A DNA stretch of 64,000 nucleotides from Chloroflexota bacterium (GTDB lineage: Bacteria > Chloroflexota > Anaerolineae > UBA2200), in the NCBI GenBank assembly GCA_014360905.1, contig JACIWW010000002.1:1-64000 (forward strand), given 5' to 3'. Under the pieces are notes generated by a model. That model was not told where the DNA came from. It saw only the letters and a list, made by a program, of their open reading frames with translations, and did not search any database. Positions 54,606 to 63,471 of this stretch are shown in pieces. Each line of letters opens with the position of its first letter. The stretch's first letter is position 1. The position numbers and the translations under genes were made by a program.

Positions 54606-55255
54606 TGTCCCTCCCCCTTGGCAATCTGACAAAATACCTCCGCACGGCGTGTCAATTCATCAAAATCACCGTTCTCAAGCAATTTCTTATCGGTAAGGCG
54701 ACCACTGACTCCAGCGCCTACAAACCCTAAATCAAGGTACTGACCAAAGTTCTCCTCGTTTACACCCCCTGTGGCAATTAGTTTGACATGAGTTATGGGG
54801 GCCAGAATGTCCTTGATATATTTGAATCCCAGTACTGTCGCCGGAAACAACTTGACGAAATCTGCCCCGCCATTATGTGCTGCGAGGATCTCAGTAGGGG
54901 TCATGGCTCCTGGTATGGATACGAGTCCTAACTCTTTTGTGTGTCTCACCACAGCGGGGTTGTAATCAGGCGAGACAATGTACCTCGCACCAGCTTTGAA
55001 GGTGGTATCAACCTGCACTTCATTTAGCACGGTGCCAGCGCCCACGAGCAGCGCATCGCCGTACAGTTCGCTCAGCATGTGAATGGCTTCACACGTTTTA
55101 GTAATGCAGTCTGGATCTTGTTGATCAATGGTGACCTCAATTAGCCTAATTCCACCTTTGAACAACGCCGCGACAAGTTTCTTAAGGTCGTCACCGTAGA
55201 TCTTTCTGCAGATAACGATCAGTTTGTGTTTCTCAATGGTTTCTCTAGTGTTCAT
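54602..55255 (-). CDS. eda: 2-keto-3-deoxy-6-phosphogluconate (KDPG/KHG) aldolase
   Basis: The 217-residue class I aldolase splits KDPG into pyruvate and glyceraldehyde 3-phosphate. The TIM barrel shows GGIRLIEVTI with catalytic Glu40, LLVGAGTVLNEVQ, the phosphate-loop region and the Schiff-base K135 in ADFVKLFPAT. KLIATGGVNEENFGQYLDLG is the usual C-terminal block. The gene lies 10 bp after the DapA-family gene in the leftward operon. KDPGal aldolase is equally possible from sequence alone. Confidence 0.93.
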   Translation of the reverse strand: MNTRETIEKHKLIVICRKIYGDDLKKLVAALFKGGIRLIEVTIDQQDPDCITKTCEAIHMLSELYGDALLVGAGTVLNEVQVDTTFKAGARYIVSPDYNPAVVRHTKELGLVSIPGAMTPTEILAAHNGGADFVKLFPATVLGFKYIKDILAPITHVKLIATGGVNEENFGQYLDLGFVGAGVSGRLTDKKLLENGDFDELTRRAEVFCQIAKGEGQ

Positions 55256-55264
55256 GCCTGTCTC

Positions 55265-56227
55265 CTACTTGCTTTGGTTATGTAAATTTGACGACGGTGC
55301 GTCTGCTCCAAATGGCGTGTCCCCTGTTCTATACATGTATAAATACATTTCTAATTCCTGCTTCAGTGATTCTTTTTCTTGCTCGGTTATCTCCATGAGG
55401 GGAGCACGTACATATCCTCCACCAAAACCGCGCAAGCGTTGTGCTTCCTTAAAGGTTCCGAGGCTGGTACCTGCCTTTAGTTTCTTCACGATATCATTGG
55501 CACGCCACATGGCAACTTCCGCTCCAATCATATCGCCAGCCATATACTTCTCGTAAGCCTCGACAAAAGGTTCGGGGAATACGCTCGCTGCCCCAGACAC
55601 AGTGCCATCGCAACCGATCAACAACGCGGGCAGTAGTAGCCTATCGAAGCCGACCAGCACAGAGAAATCATCCCGCAGCATACGTAACTGAAGGTAATCA
55701 AGAGTACGGTGCATGTCGCAATAACTGTACTTGATGCCAATAACGTTTTTGCATTTTGCCACGACACGCGCACAAACTTCGGGCTTGAGATCATTGGCTG
55801 AGCATTGCGGAATATTGTACATATAGATTGGGAAATCCTGCGGCAGACTACGCGACACAGTTAAATAAAAATTTTCTAACTCTCGGTCATTCAATTGGAA
55901 GAACAGAGGTGTGACAACCCCCACACCATCGGCACCGATCCTATGGGCGTGTGTGGCGAGCCGTATAGTGTCTTCAATCCTAGCAGCACCGACATGTATG
56001 TAAACTGGTACCCGTCCTGCCACTTTATCTACTACGGCCTTGGCTACTGCCTCACGTTGCTCGCTAGTCATAAAGAGCATTTCCCCGGTTGTGCCACAGG
56101 GATACAAAGCGTGCACTCTGGCCTTGAGCAGGAACTCTATTTCACTATACAATGCCTCAAAATCTACCTCTCCATCGGTGGTAAAAGGGGTCGTCATAGC
56201 GACGACGACCCCGCGCATTTTTCGCAT
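55265..56227 (-). CDS. DapA-family class I aldolase (KDG aldolase / DHDPS-like)
   Basis: The 320-residue TIM barrel belongs to the dihydrodipicolinate synthase superfamily: GTTGE at 45-49 for pyruvate binding, Tyr137 in YMYNIP and the Schiff-base K166 in GIKYSY. In a cluster with KDG kinase and KDPG aldolase it is more likely to cleave or dehydrate a 2-keto-3-deoxy sugar acid than to make lysine. It is the first gene of the leftward operon, facing the divergent promoter region at 56228-56290, with AGGAGG before the ATG. Confidence 0.88.
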   Translation of the reverse strand: MRKMRGVVVAMTTPFTTDGEVDFEALYSEIEFLLKARVHALYPCGTTGEMLFMTSEQREAVAKAVVDKVAGRVPVYIHVGAARIEDTIRLATHAHRIGADGVGVVTPLFFQLNDRELENFYLTVSRSLPQDFPIYMYNIPQCSANDLKPEVCARVVAKCKNVIGIKYSYCDMHRTLDYLQLRMLRDDFSVLVGFDRLLLPALLIGCDGTVSGAASVFPEPFVEAYEKYMAGDMIGAEVAMWRANDIVKKLKAGTSLGTFKEAQRLRGFGGGYVRAPLMEITEQEKESLKQELEMYLYMYRTGDTPFGADAPSSNLHNQSK

Positions 56228-56248
56228 GGTTGACCTCCTGAGGGATAT

Positions 56249-56258
56249 ATGATATCAT
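56249..56258. promoter_or_regulatory. Candidate operator in the divergent promoter of the sugar-acid island
   Basis: The perfect palindrome ATGATATCAT lies between the divergent genes and overlaps an AT-rich -10-like TATAAA (56259-56264). The short 63-bp gap means one bound regulator could control both operons. No regulator gene is seen in the island. Confidence 0.45.
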
Positions 56259-56290
56259 TATAAATTAAAAACGAAAGGAACACAAAGGAT

Positions 56291-57073
56291 ATGAAACTAG
56301 GCTGCTTTGGTTTTGCGCGGCATATCCCCTTGATTGAAAGGGCAGGATTCGATAGCGCTGAACTTGATATCATGGAAATAGTCAGCATGACGCCCTCACA
56401 ATTTGCTGAACTAAAGAGCATGGCCCTCGATTCTAGACTTGGCTTTGAGGCATTCTCAGGTTTTATGCCACTTACAGAACGGATCCACCGGGAAGATTTT
56501 GATATGCAGAGATGGTGGGATCACGCTGAGGCTGCCGCGGACAGAACTGCTCAACTGGGAGCATGCCTTTGGCCTTTCGGAGCAGGCAAGTGTCGTAGTA
56601 TTCCTGAAGATTGTGCCGATGTTAAAGGCGTGAAAGCTAAGATCGCGGAATTTGTTGCTGGTATCTGCGATAGGATCGCACCTTATGGGATAATGCTCGC
56701 CGTGGAACCTCTTGGACCGGCTAATTCGAATTACCTACAGACCATAGGCGAAGCCGTCGAATTTGCTAAGTGCCTCCAAAAGCCGAATTGCTGGGTTATG
56801 TGCGATCTGCGCCACATGCAGAAGGTAGGCGAAAGCCTCGATGATATCATCGCCTACAAAGATTGGATTATCCACGCACATATTGATCATCCGCTAGGCA
56901 CCGAGCGCCTCTTCCCTAAGAAAGACGACGGCTATGATTACACACCCTATATCCAGGCACTCAAGAATGCAGGTTACAATGGAATATTGAGCGTTGAAGC
57001 AACCTCGTATAACGACTTTTGGGAGGACGCAACATCCTGTGTTGCCCTTCTAGTCGCACTTGGTGCTCGGTGA
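56291..57073 (+). CDS. Sugar phosphate isomerase/epimerase (AP-endonuclease-2-like TIM barrel)
   Basis: The 260-residue protein matches the xylose-isomerase-like TIM-barrel family. Metal-ligand positions are in MLAVEPLGPANSNYLQTIGEA (Glu), WVMCDLRHMQKVGESLDDI (Asp and His), WIIHAHIDHPLG (His) and ILSVEATSYNDF (Glu). Such enzymes move keto groups or invert carbons of sugars or sugar acids, for example tagatose or allulose epimerases. The ATG follows AAAGGA. It is the first gene of the rightward operon leading into the PTS transporter. Confidence 0.88.
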   Translation: MKLGCFGFARHIPLIERAGFDSAELDIMEIVSMTPSQFAELKSMALDSRLGFEAFSGFMPLTERIHREDFDMQRWWDHAEAAADRTAQLGACLWPFGAGKCRSIPEDCADVKGVKAKIAEFVAGICDRIAPYGIMLAVEPLGPANSNYLQTIGEAVEFAKCLQKPNCWVMCDLRHMQKVGESLDDIIAYKDWIIHAHIDHPLGTERLFPKKDDGYDYTPYIQALKNAGYNGILSVEATSYNDFWEDATSCVALLVALGAR

Positions 57074-57116
57074 AATACTTTCCTCGCTCGTGCTACTCAG
57101 GGCTGCAGGCTTAGCT

Positions 57117-57154
57117 GCGCAAGCGCAATAGTGGCATCAAGCCGTTGCTTGCGC
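57117..57154 (+). promoter_or_regulatory. Hairpin in the gap before the PTS gene
   Basis: GCGCAAGC (57117-57124) pairs perfectly with GCTTGCGC (57147-57154). The stem is followed by TTCTCATCTC, not a clear T-run. It may be a partial terminator or an mRNA-stability element that adjusts PTS expression. Confidence 0.5.
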
Positions 57155-57202
57155 TTCTCATCTCAATGAGATGTAAATTTAAAAAGGAGGTGTTTGAAAT
57201 AA

Positions 57203-58801
57203 TTGATCAAAATTGTCACTGTTTGTGGTATGGGCTTGGGTAGTGGGCATTTAATGCGTATGAATGTCGAGCGTGTACTCAAACGCCATGGCGTTAAAGA
57301 TACCGCTGTTGAGGTTGAAGTAGCGGATATCGGAACTGCTCAGCGGCCAGGGGTTGACATCTTCGTTACCAGTGCTGAATTCGCGCCAAAGTGTAGGAAA
57401 TGGGCACAGCGGCTTGTAGTCGTAAAGAACGTGTTTGACGAAAAAGAGATGGAACAAGCACTGATGCCTATATTCAAGGAGTTACTTGCTAGTAAAGGTA
57501 AGAAACAGCAGTCCAGCATTGAGCGGGTGTTCGCGGGTGTGCTCAAGGCTATTCTAGGATTTACTGTCATGTATTGTGGAGCATTTGTGATCGCTGGAGT
57601 GCTCAGCCCTATGGGCGAGGGTGTAGCCCGTGCCTTTGGTTTGCAGATTGTCGTGCCGGTCAATGAGGCTATCACCGCTTTGACTGCTACCAGGTTTAGC
57701 GCTCAACTGATTATCACCACAGTCGGAGCGTTTTTGGTACATGTTATTTTGGCGCGTTTTACTCCTTTACATTATATCTTCTTAAGTGGTCATAATATAC
57801 TGTTCATTGCGGCTGTATGCGTTGCCATGCTGGTGAAATCTGGACTGCCTAACATCCAAGTTCTGCTCTATGCTTCGCTTATATCTGGCATCTTGATGAC
57901 CGTTATGCCTGCCTTCTCGATGCCGTTTATGCATAGAGCGACCAAGGGCGCTGGCTTTGCCATGGGTCACTTAGCGACTGCTGGCTACTGCGTGGCTGGT
58001 CTGATCGGCAAGTGGGTTGGAAGCGATCCCGAACAGACAGATTCCGAAAAGATAGGGTTCCTTGGAAACTTGGGCCTTTTCCGCGAGTTATTCCGCGAGC
58101 CACTCTTGTCAATGGGGCTAGCCATTATCGTCATTTGCACGCTTACCGTGATCTTTGAGTTGAGCCAAGGTGATGGAACGTACCTTAATCCATTCGAATC
58201 TGTTGTCTGGTCAATTATGCAGGGGTTTACTTTTGCTGCAGGAATAACGATCATTTTGTTGGGAATGCGTATGTTCGTTGGGGAGATGGTGTCAGCATTC
58301 CGCAGCATCTCAGACAAATTTGTACCGGGTGCTATTCCCGCACTGGATTGTCCGGCTTTATTCCCATATGGGCCGAACAGCGTGGTGATTGGATTCTTTG
58401 GCTACACCGTAGGAATGGCCTTCATGATCGTGTTCTGTTTGATCATGAGGTATCCCTTAGTAATTGTACCCATGTTGTTCCATAGTTTCTTCATGGGCAG
58501 CACCGCGGGTGTATTTGGAAATGCCACAGGTGGTCGCCGCGGCGCTTTCTTGGGGGCAAGTCTTCATGGTTTTCTAAACACTTCCCTACAAGCCTTCTTA
58601 TTCACCCTGATAGACGGTTCAGGTTTGAATGGTGCAATGTTTGCCGATACGGACTATTGCATAACTGGAATTATCATTGGCAAACTGAGCAGTTTTATGC
58701 CACTGGCACTGCTTGTGTTTGCTATTATACTAGCCCTTGCTACTTGGATCGAGGTGCGGATCACTCGTCCTCTATTAGCGAGGGAAATCAAGAGCAAATA
58801 G
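57203..58801 (+). CDS. PTS ascorbate-family EIIB-EIIC fusion transporter
   Basis: The 532-residue protein joins an EIIB domain at the N-terminus (MIKIVTVCGMGLGSGHLMRMNVERVL, phosphoryl-accepting Cys8) to an EIIC domain. The EIIC part has about 11 helices (SAQLIITTVGAFLVHVILARFTPLHYIFLSGHNILFIAAVC), of the SgaT/UlaA family. It imports a sugar acid or related ketose with phosphorylation. No EIIA, HPr or EI gene is in this window, so the phosphate must come from elsewhere. The TTG start is supported by an excellent ribosome site (AAAGGAGGTG). The B-then-C order in one chain is unusual compared with separate UlaA and UlaB. Confidence 0.92.
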   Translation: MIKIVTVCGMGLGSGHLMRMNVERVLKRHGVKDTAVEVEVADIGTAQRPGVDIFVTSAEFAPKCRKWAQRLVVVKNVFDEKEMEQALMPIFKELLASKGKKQQSSIERVFAGVLKAILGFTVMYCGAFVIAGVLSPMGEGVARAFGLQIVVPVNEAITALTATRFSAQLIITTVGAFLVHVILARFTPLHYIFLSGHNILFIAAVCVAMLVKSGLPNIQVLLYASLISGILMTVMPAFSMPFMHRATKGAGFAMGHLATAGYCVAGLIGKWVGSDPEQTDSEKIGFLGNLGLFRELFREPLLSMGLAIIVICTLTVIFELSQGDGTYLNPFESVVWSIMQGFTFAAGITIILLGMRMFVGEMVSAFRSISDKFVPGAIPALDCPALFPYGPNSVVIGFFGYTVGMAFMIVFCLIMRYPLVIVPMLFHSFFMGSTAGVFGNATGGRRGAFLGASLHGFLNTSLQAFLFTLIDGSGLNGAMFADTDYCITGIIIGKLSSFMPLALLVFAIILALATWIEVRITRPLLAREIKSK

Positions 58802-58814
58802 AAGGAGAAAAACA

Positions 58815-59468
58815 ATGCGAAATGAAATGGAAGACACTGCAGTTATCACAGCCATCTTGCAGCAACGAATAAAGGAGAATGTCGAGGCATTGAACGCTTG
58901 CCTGGCAGAGACTCCTGCTTTTATAAAAGCAGTTGCGCTGGTTAAAGAGTGTTTATCCAGTGGGGGCAAGATCTTGTTTTGTGGCAACGGTGGTAGCGCA
59001 GCAAATGCATCCCACCTTGTGAATGACTTTACAGGCCATATGTACTTCGACCGTCCCCCATTGACCGCAATTTCCCTAGCAGACAATATTTCCACAATAA
59101 CTGCCACAGCCAATGACTATAGTTATGACCAAATTTTTAGTCGCCAAGTAGAGAGTCTGGGTCGACGTGGGGATATCTTGATTTGCTTCTCCACTAGTGG
59201 CAACTCTCCCAATGTGCTCCTGGCAGCGGAGGTCGCGAAGGCAAAAGGGATGTTAGTCATTGGCTTTACCAACAAGGAGGGGGGAAAACTAGCCAAGCTG
59301 GCTGACATCTGGCTGCGTGCGGACTCGCTCAGCGCAGCCTGCTCCGAGCATGTGCACCTTATCATGATGCACACGCTTGGAGAGTGCGTGGAGAAGTTGA
59401 TATACAGCGATTGTCCTCCTTGGGTATCAAAAAAGCAAACCACGGGATACGGCACATTGCTTGCTTGA
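58815..59468 (+). CDS. SIS-domain phosphosugar isomerase, GmhA-like
   Basis: The 217-residue protein matches sedoheptulose 7-phosphate isomerase: GGKILFCGNGGSAANASHLVNDFTGHMYFDRPPLTAISLADN. It continues with QIFSRQVESLGRRGDILICFSTSGNSPNVLLAAEVAK, the SIS phosphate-binding signature. In a catabolic PTS operon it may instead isomerise the phosphorylated product of the transporter. It starts 13 bp after the PTS gene behind AAGGAG. True heptose biosynthesis genes are absent. Confidence 0.88.
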   Translation: MRNEMEDTAVITAILQQRIKENVEALNACLAETPAFIKAVALVKECLSSGGKILFCGNGGSAANASHLVNDFTGHMYFDRPPLTAISLADNISTITATANDYSYDQIFSRQVESLGRRGDILICFSTSGNSPNVLLAAEVAKAKGMLVIGFTNKEGGKLAKLADIWLRADSLSAACSEHVHLIMMHTLGECVEKLIYSDCPPWVSKKQTTGYGTLLA

Positions 59469-59566
59469 TCACGAAACGTCCGTATCTTATATCTATTCTC
59501 ATTGGGCTGACAGAGCCCAGAGTCCATAGCAATGCAGGAGTTCACATATCTCAGGGAGGTGTGTTT

Positions 59567-60715
59567 ATGGCTCAAATGACTTCACGGGAACGAGTCATGG
59601 CTGCTTTACATCACGAGGAACCGGACCGTGTCCCTTTTGATCTCGGTGGTAGTGGTACAACTAGCTTGACAATAGAGGCTTATGAAAACCTAAAGGCGTA
59701 TGAAGGAATCTCGGCGCCCACGCAGATTATGTACAAGGCCTTCCGAGTTGCTAGGCTGGATGAGGAAACGATGCGTCGCTTGGGAAGCGACCTGCGACCT
59801 ATCGTGATTAGGCCTCCGAAAAATTGGACCTCTCCGCCATCGGAGCCGGGTACCTTTGTGGATGAATTTGGAATCAAATGGCGTCAAGTTAATTACTCGA
59901 AGGGCTATTATTGGGAACTGGCAAGCCATCCATTGGCTAACGCAACTATCTCGGATCTGGATAGGTATCCTTGGCCTGATGCGGGTGATCCCGGCCGATA
60001 CAAGGGATTAGCCGAAGAGGTTCGTGATCTCTTTGAACATACGCCATATGCACTGGTAGGTGACAGCGGATTCAAGGGGTTCTGGGAGCCTGCATCTATG
60101 CTGCGTGGTATGACTCAAGCGTTGATGGATCTGGTTCAAGACCCAGACTTTATACACGCATTGCTAGACAAACTGTTTGAATTGAACGCTGTTATCACGC
60201 AACGCTTCCTAGAGATTACTGGCCCCTATCTAGCAGCAATTCGCCTCGTTGATGACTTGGCTACACAGTCTGCTCCAATCATGTCCCCAGCGACCTACCG
60301 AGCGATGATCAAACCCTACCATAAGAAGTTCTGCGCACTGATTAGGCAGTACACAGATGCAATCATCGTTCTCCATTCCTGTGGGAACATCACTCTCCTG
60401 GTAGATGACCTGATTGATGCTGGTGTGCAAGCATTGAATCCAGTTCAAGTTTCAGCGATTCCTGATGTCGCTGGACTCAAAGCAAAATATGGAGATCGTT
60501 TGTCTTTTTGGGGTGGAATTGACAGCCAGCATGTGCTACCCCACGGGACGCCTGAGAATGTGCGTGAGGAAGTGGGACGGCGCATCCATCAATTAGGACA
60601 GGGAGGGGGCTACATCGCTGCTGCAGTACACAACATTCAGCCTGATGTTCCACCTCGTAATATTATCGCCATGAGCGAAGCAGTACGAGAACTAGGTGTG
60701 TATCCCATTCGGTAG
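59567..60715 (+). CDS. Uroporphyrinogen decarboxylase (UroD)-family protein
   Basis: The 382-residue protein has the UroD fold: MTSRERVMAALHHEEPDRVPFDLGGSGTT at the start, later IRLVDDLATQSAPIMSPATYRAMIKPYHKKF. The C-terminal metal-site region VLHSCGNITLLVDDLIDAGVQALNPVQ resembles MtaA/CmuA-type corrinoid methyltransferases, including His and Cys of HSCG. Heme synthesis is unlikely because the substrate-binding motif of HemE is not seen. In Chloroflexota-like genomes such proteins often cluster with sugar genes, but the function is unknown. The ATG at 59567 follows GGGAGGTG. Confidence 0.85.
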   Translation: MAQMTSRERVMAALHHEEPDRVPFDLGGSGTTSLTIEAYENLKAYEGISAPTQIMYKAFRVARLDEETMRRLGSDLRPIVIRPPKNWTSPPSEPGTFVDEFGIKWRQVNYSKGYYWELASHPLANATISDLDRYPWPDAGDPGRYKGLAEEVRDLFEHTPYALVGDSGFKGFWEPASMLRGMTQALMDLVQDPDFIHALLDKLFELNAVITQRFLEITGPYLAAIRLVDDLATQSAPIMSPATYRAMIKPYHKKFCALIRQYTDAIIVLHSCGNITLLVDDLIDAGVQALNPVQVSAIPDVAGLKAKYGDRLSFWGGIDSQHVLPHGTPENVREEVGRRIHQLGQGGGYIAAAVHNIQPDVPPRNIIAMSEAVRELGVYPIR

Positions 60716-60852
60716 ATGACAATGACCATCTACTATTGGGATAATCACCTCTCAACAATGGTTTCTACTCTGGCTTACTCGCTACGCGAGAGCATGCAAT
60801 AATTACCTCTTAAGACGGGTCAGCATCCTAAGAAGAATGACGCCATTCGTCT

Positions 60853-61842
60853 TCAATCATGCTTGATTGACTCATCGAATGCCATCTTAGAAGGAGCAAA
60901 ATTCATCCTTTTCATGAACTCGCAGGCTTCGGTTGCTCCTAGGATACGATCCATGCCGGAATCTTCCCATTCGACGGAGAGCGGCCCTTGATAGCCTATC
61001 CAGTTGAGCATACGAACGATTTTATCAAAATCGACATCGCCGTGCCCCAGAGATACAAAGTTCCAGCCCCTGCGTGGATCACCGAATTTGAGGTGTGAGC
61101 CAAGGATTCCGCTCCTGCCATCAAGGTTAACATAGACATCTTTGACATGGACATGGTAAATCTTGTTTGCAAATGCCTGGAGAAAAACCACCGGATCCAC
61201 CCCCTGCCAGACAAGGTGAGAAGGATCAAAATTGAATCCTAGCGTGTCACGATGGTCGAAAATTGCCAGCAATCTCTCTGCAGAGTAGTAGTCAAATGCT
61301 ATTTCTGTGGGGTGAACTTCCAGTGCAAATTTGACGCCATACTTATCGAATTCGTCAAAAATAGGCGTCCATAGATCGCAGATTTGTTGAAAGCCCGCTT
61401 CGATCATCTCTTCACTAGTGGGTGGGAAAGAATACCAATACCTCCAAATGGGGGATCCCATAAAACCGTTAACGACCTGCACCCCAAATGCATATGCTGC
61501 TCTGGCAGCATACTTCATCTCTTCAATTGCCCATTCTCGAATCTCTAATGGCTTCCCAGCCAGTTCTACTGGTGCAAAACGATCGAGTCGAGGATCCCAG
61601 AGATCCCCCACGCATTGCCCAGCCAGGTGTGCACTAATGGCCCAACACCCCAGATCATACTTAGACAGGAGATCCTTGATCCTCCTGATATAAGCGGGAT
61701 CGGTAGCGGCCTCGTGGGTGTCAAAATGTCCCCAAGTTGCCAGTTCTAATCCATCGTATCCCATTTGTTGGGCAAGTCTGCACATCTCTTCTAAAGGGAG
61801 GTCTGTCCACTGCCCTGTGAAGAGAGTAATGGGTCTTGTCAT
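60853..61842 (-). CDS. Sugar phosphate isomerase/epimerase (xylose-isomerase-like TIM barrel)
   Basis: The 329-residue protein begins ITLFTGQWTDLPLEEMCRLAQQMGYDGLELATWGHFD and has metal-site candidates in KFALEVHPTEIAFDYYSAERLL, GFNFDPSHLVWQGVDPVVFL and KIYHVHVKDVYV. SLGHGDVDFDKIVRMLNWIGYQGPLSVEWEDSGMDR closes the barrel. It acts with the Gfo/Idh/MocA dehydrogenase upstream in the same operon, a pairing common in inositol, glycoside and 3-keto-sugar catabolism. AGGAGG precedes the ATG. Confidence 0.88.
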   Translation of the reverse strand: MTRPITLFTGQWTDLPLEEMCRLAQQMGYDGLELATWGHFDTHEAATDPAYIRRIKDLLSKYDLGCWAISAHLAGQCVGDLWDPRLDRFAPVELAGKPLEIREWAIEEMKYAARAAYAFGVQVVNGFMGSPIWRYWYSFPPTSEEMIEAGFQQICDLWTPIFDEFDKYGVKFALEVHPTEIAFDYYSAERLLAIFDHRDTLGFNFDPSHLVWQGVDPVVFLQAFANKIYHVHVKDVYVNLDGRSGILGSHLKFGDPRRGWNFVSLGHGDVDFDKIVRMLNWIGYQGPLSVEWEDSGMDRILGATEACEFMKRMNFAPSKMAFDESIKHD

Positions 61843-61902
61843 TCTGAAAGCCTCCTTAGCACTTGCTGATGGGCATGGTGTTATACATGTTCCGATGGCT
61901 AG

Positions 61903-63045
61903 TTACAGGTTTACCCAAATATTCCCGTTTGCCGAACTTTTGAGGCAGGCCTCAATGAACTTGATGCCTTGAACCCCATCGCTCACGGTGGGGAAATCAA
62001 TCATATCGCTGTTGAAGCTGCCGGTTTGCTTGGCATGAATGCATTCAATGAAACTGCGATACAGATTCGCCATTGCCTCCAGCCAACCCTCAGGGTGGCC
62101 CTTAGGAAGCCTACCGTATTTAGCAGCCTCTGGAGCAATGGAACAATAGCCCTTGTGATGCTCAGTAAAGGGTGCTCCGTCCTGCTTGGCAATAATGACC
62201 TTTTCTGGATCTTCCTGAGACCAAAAGATAGCACCCTGGTCTCCATAGATGCGTACGCGTAAGCCATTGTCATGTCCTATGGCTATCTGAGAAGTCCAAT
62301 ACATGCCAGTAGCACCGCCTTCATACTCAACCAGCACGAAATCGTTATCGTCCAAAACGCGGCCAGGAACCATAATGTCCATTTTGGCGAGAACGCGTTT
62401 CACTTTGAGGCCGGTCATGGTCGCCACGGCATTTTCTATGTGCGTACCTAAATCGGCAAGACAATTGGATTGGCCGGATTGAGCCGGATCACAGCGCCAG
62501 GACCCTTGTTTGCCACCCCAATCCCCTTCACGAGCTAACCATCCCTGTGGATACTCAGCAACGACAGTGCGAATTTTGCCGATTTCGCCTGCTCTGATCA
62601 CCTCTCTGACGTGTTTTGCTGTCACATATCCCATGTATGTATAAGTAACCATGAAAAACAGATCTTTTTCTTTTGCCAGTTTCTCAAGTTCATAGGCCTG
62701 ATCAGTGTTGATGGTCAGGGGTTTGTCACAGGCTACATGGATGCCTGCCTCCAAGAATGCCTTGCATATAGGGTGGTGGGTGTTATTCGGGGTTACGACA
62801 ACCACGAAGTCAATTCCATCGTCGCGCGCTGCCTCGGCCTTCGCCATTTCCTCAAAGTTCCTGTATAGGCGTTTGGGATCTATGCCAAGCGCAGCACCGG
62901 TAGCCAGTGTGTTCTCATAGGAACGAGAAAAACATCCCGCTACCAGCGTGGCTTTACCATCTATGTTGATCGCTTTCCTATGTGCTTCGCCAATGAACGC
63001 GCCCTGACCGCCACCAACCATGCCATAGCGCAGTACCCGGCACAT
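61903..63045 (-). CDS. Gfo/Idh/MocA-family oxidoreductase
   Basis: The 380-residue NAD(P)-dependent dehydrogenase has a Rossmann start (RYGMVGGGQGAFIGEAHRKAI) and the family hallmark ACDKPLTINTDQA with the catalytic Lys of DKP. A C-terminal alpha/beta domain (YPQGWLAREGDWGGKQGSWRCDPAQSGQSNCLADLGTHIENAV) is typical of the subgroup that oxidises sugars or glycosides at C3. The start is the ATG at 63045, overlapping the cupin stop (TGATG) behind GGAGGA. Confidence 0.93.
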   Translation of the reverse strand: MCRVLRYGMVGGGQGAFIGEAHRKAINIDGKATLVAGCFSRSYENTLATGAALGIDPKRLYRNFEEMAKAEAARDDGIDFVVVVTPNNTHHPICKAFLEAGIHVACDKPLTINTDQAYELEKLAKEKDLFFMVTYTYMGYVTAKHVREVIRAGEIGKIRTVVAEYPQGWLAREGDWGGKQGSWRCDPAQSGQSNCLADLGTHIENAVATMTGLKVKRVLAKMDIMVPGRVLDDNDFVLVEYEGGATGMYWTSQIAIGHDNGLRVRIYGDQGAIFWSQEDPEKVIIAKQDGAPFTEHHKGYCSIAPEAAKYGRLPKGHPEGWLEAMANLYRSFIECIHAKQTGSFNSDMIDFPTVSDGVQGIKFIEACLKSSANGNIWVNL

Positions 63046-63467
63046 CAATCGTCCTCCGCAAGCACATCATAGCCAATTCGGTTGTACAGGTCGAGTTGTG
63101 GTGGAGTTGCGACTCCAACGGTGACGAATCGTCCTGTACTCCCGGCAGGTTTTCTAGTGCCATGAAGAACACCCGGAGGCGCGTAAAGAACGTCCCCCGC
63201 TTTTACAGGAATCCACTTATCGTAGAGGAAAAATTCTCCTTCCCCTTCAAAGCAGAAAACTAGCTCTTCCGAGAGTGGATGAACATGTGGCTCAAATTCC
63301 ATGCCCGGTAGATGCACGCCACTGGTAATGCCTACATTGCGAGAACCAAGACGTGGCGTTAAGACCAAATGAACCTCGAGCCCTGTCGATTTTGCCCAGT
63401 TGTAGCCTTCATGGATGTTGAAGATCCCACCTCTCTCTTGTACTTCTTTCTTTGTTCTGCTCGCCAT
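63045..63467 (-). CDS. Cupin-domain protein
   Basis: The 140-residue protein holds one cupin barrel: PGMEFEPHVHPLSEELVFCFEGEGEFFLYDKWIPVKAGDVLYAPPGVLHGTRKPAG. His, His and Glu metal ligands of motif 1 and the His of motif 2 are present. Likely a sugar isomerase or ligand-binding cupin acting with the neighbouring dehydrogenase. Its stop overlaps the start of the downstream gene, so translation is coupled. Confidence 0.88.
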   Translation of the reverse strand: MASRTKKEVQERGGIFNIHEGYNWAKSTGLEVHLVLTPRLGSRNVGITSGVHLPGMEFEPHVHPLSEELVFCFEGEGEFFLYDKWIPVKAGDVLYAPPGVLHGTRKPAGSTGRFVTVGVATPPQLDLYNRIGYDVLAEDD

Positions 63468-63471
63468 TTGC

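Noticed and set aside
55265-56227. DapA-family gene as the lysine-pathway dihydrodipicolinate synthase partner of lysA
   Set aside because: It lies in a sugar-acid operon about 10 kb from lysA, coupled to KDPG aldolase and KDG kinase.
58815-59468. GmhA-like gene as evidence of LPS heptose synthesis
   Set aside because: No other heptose or LPS genes are present, the pilus lacks a secretin, and the gene sits in a catabolic PTS operon.
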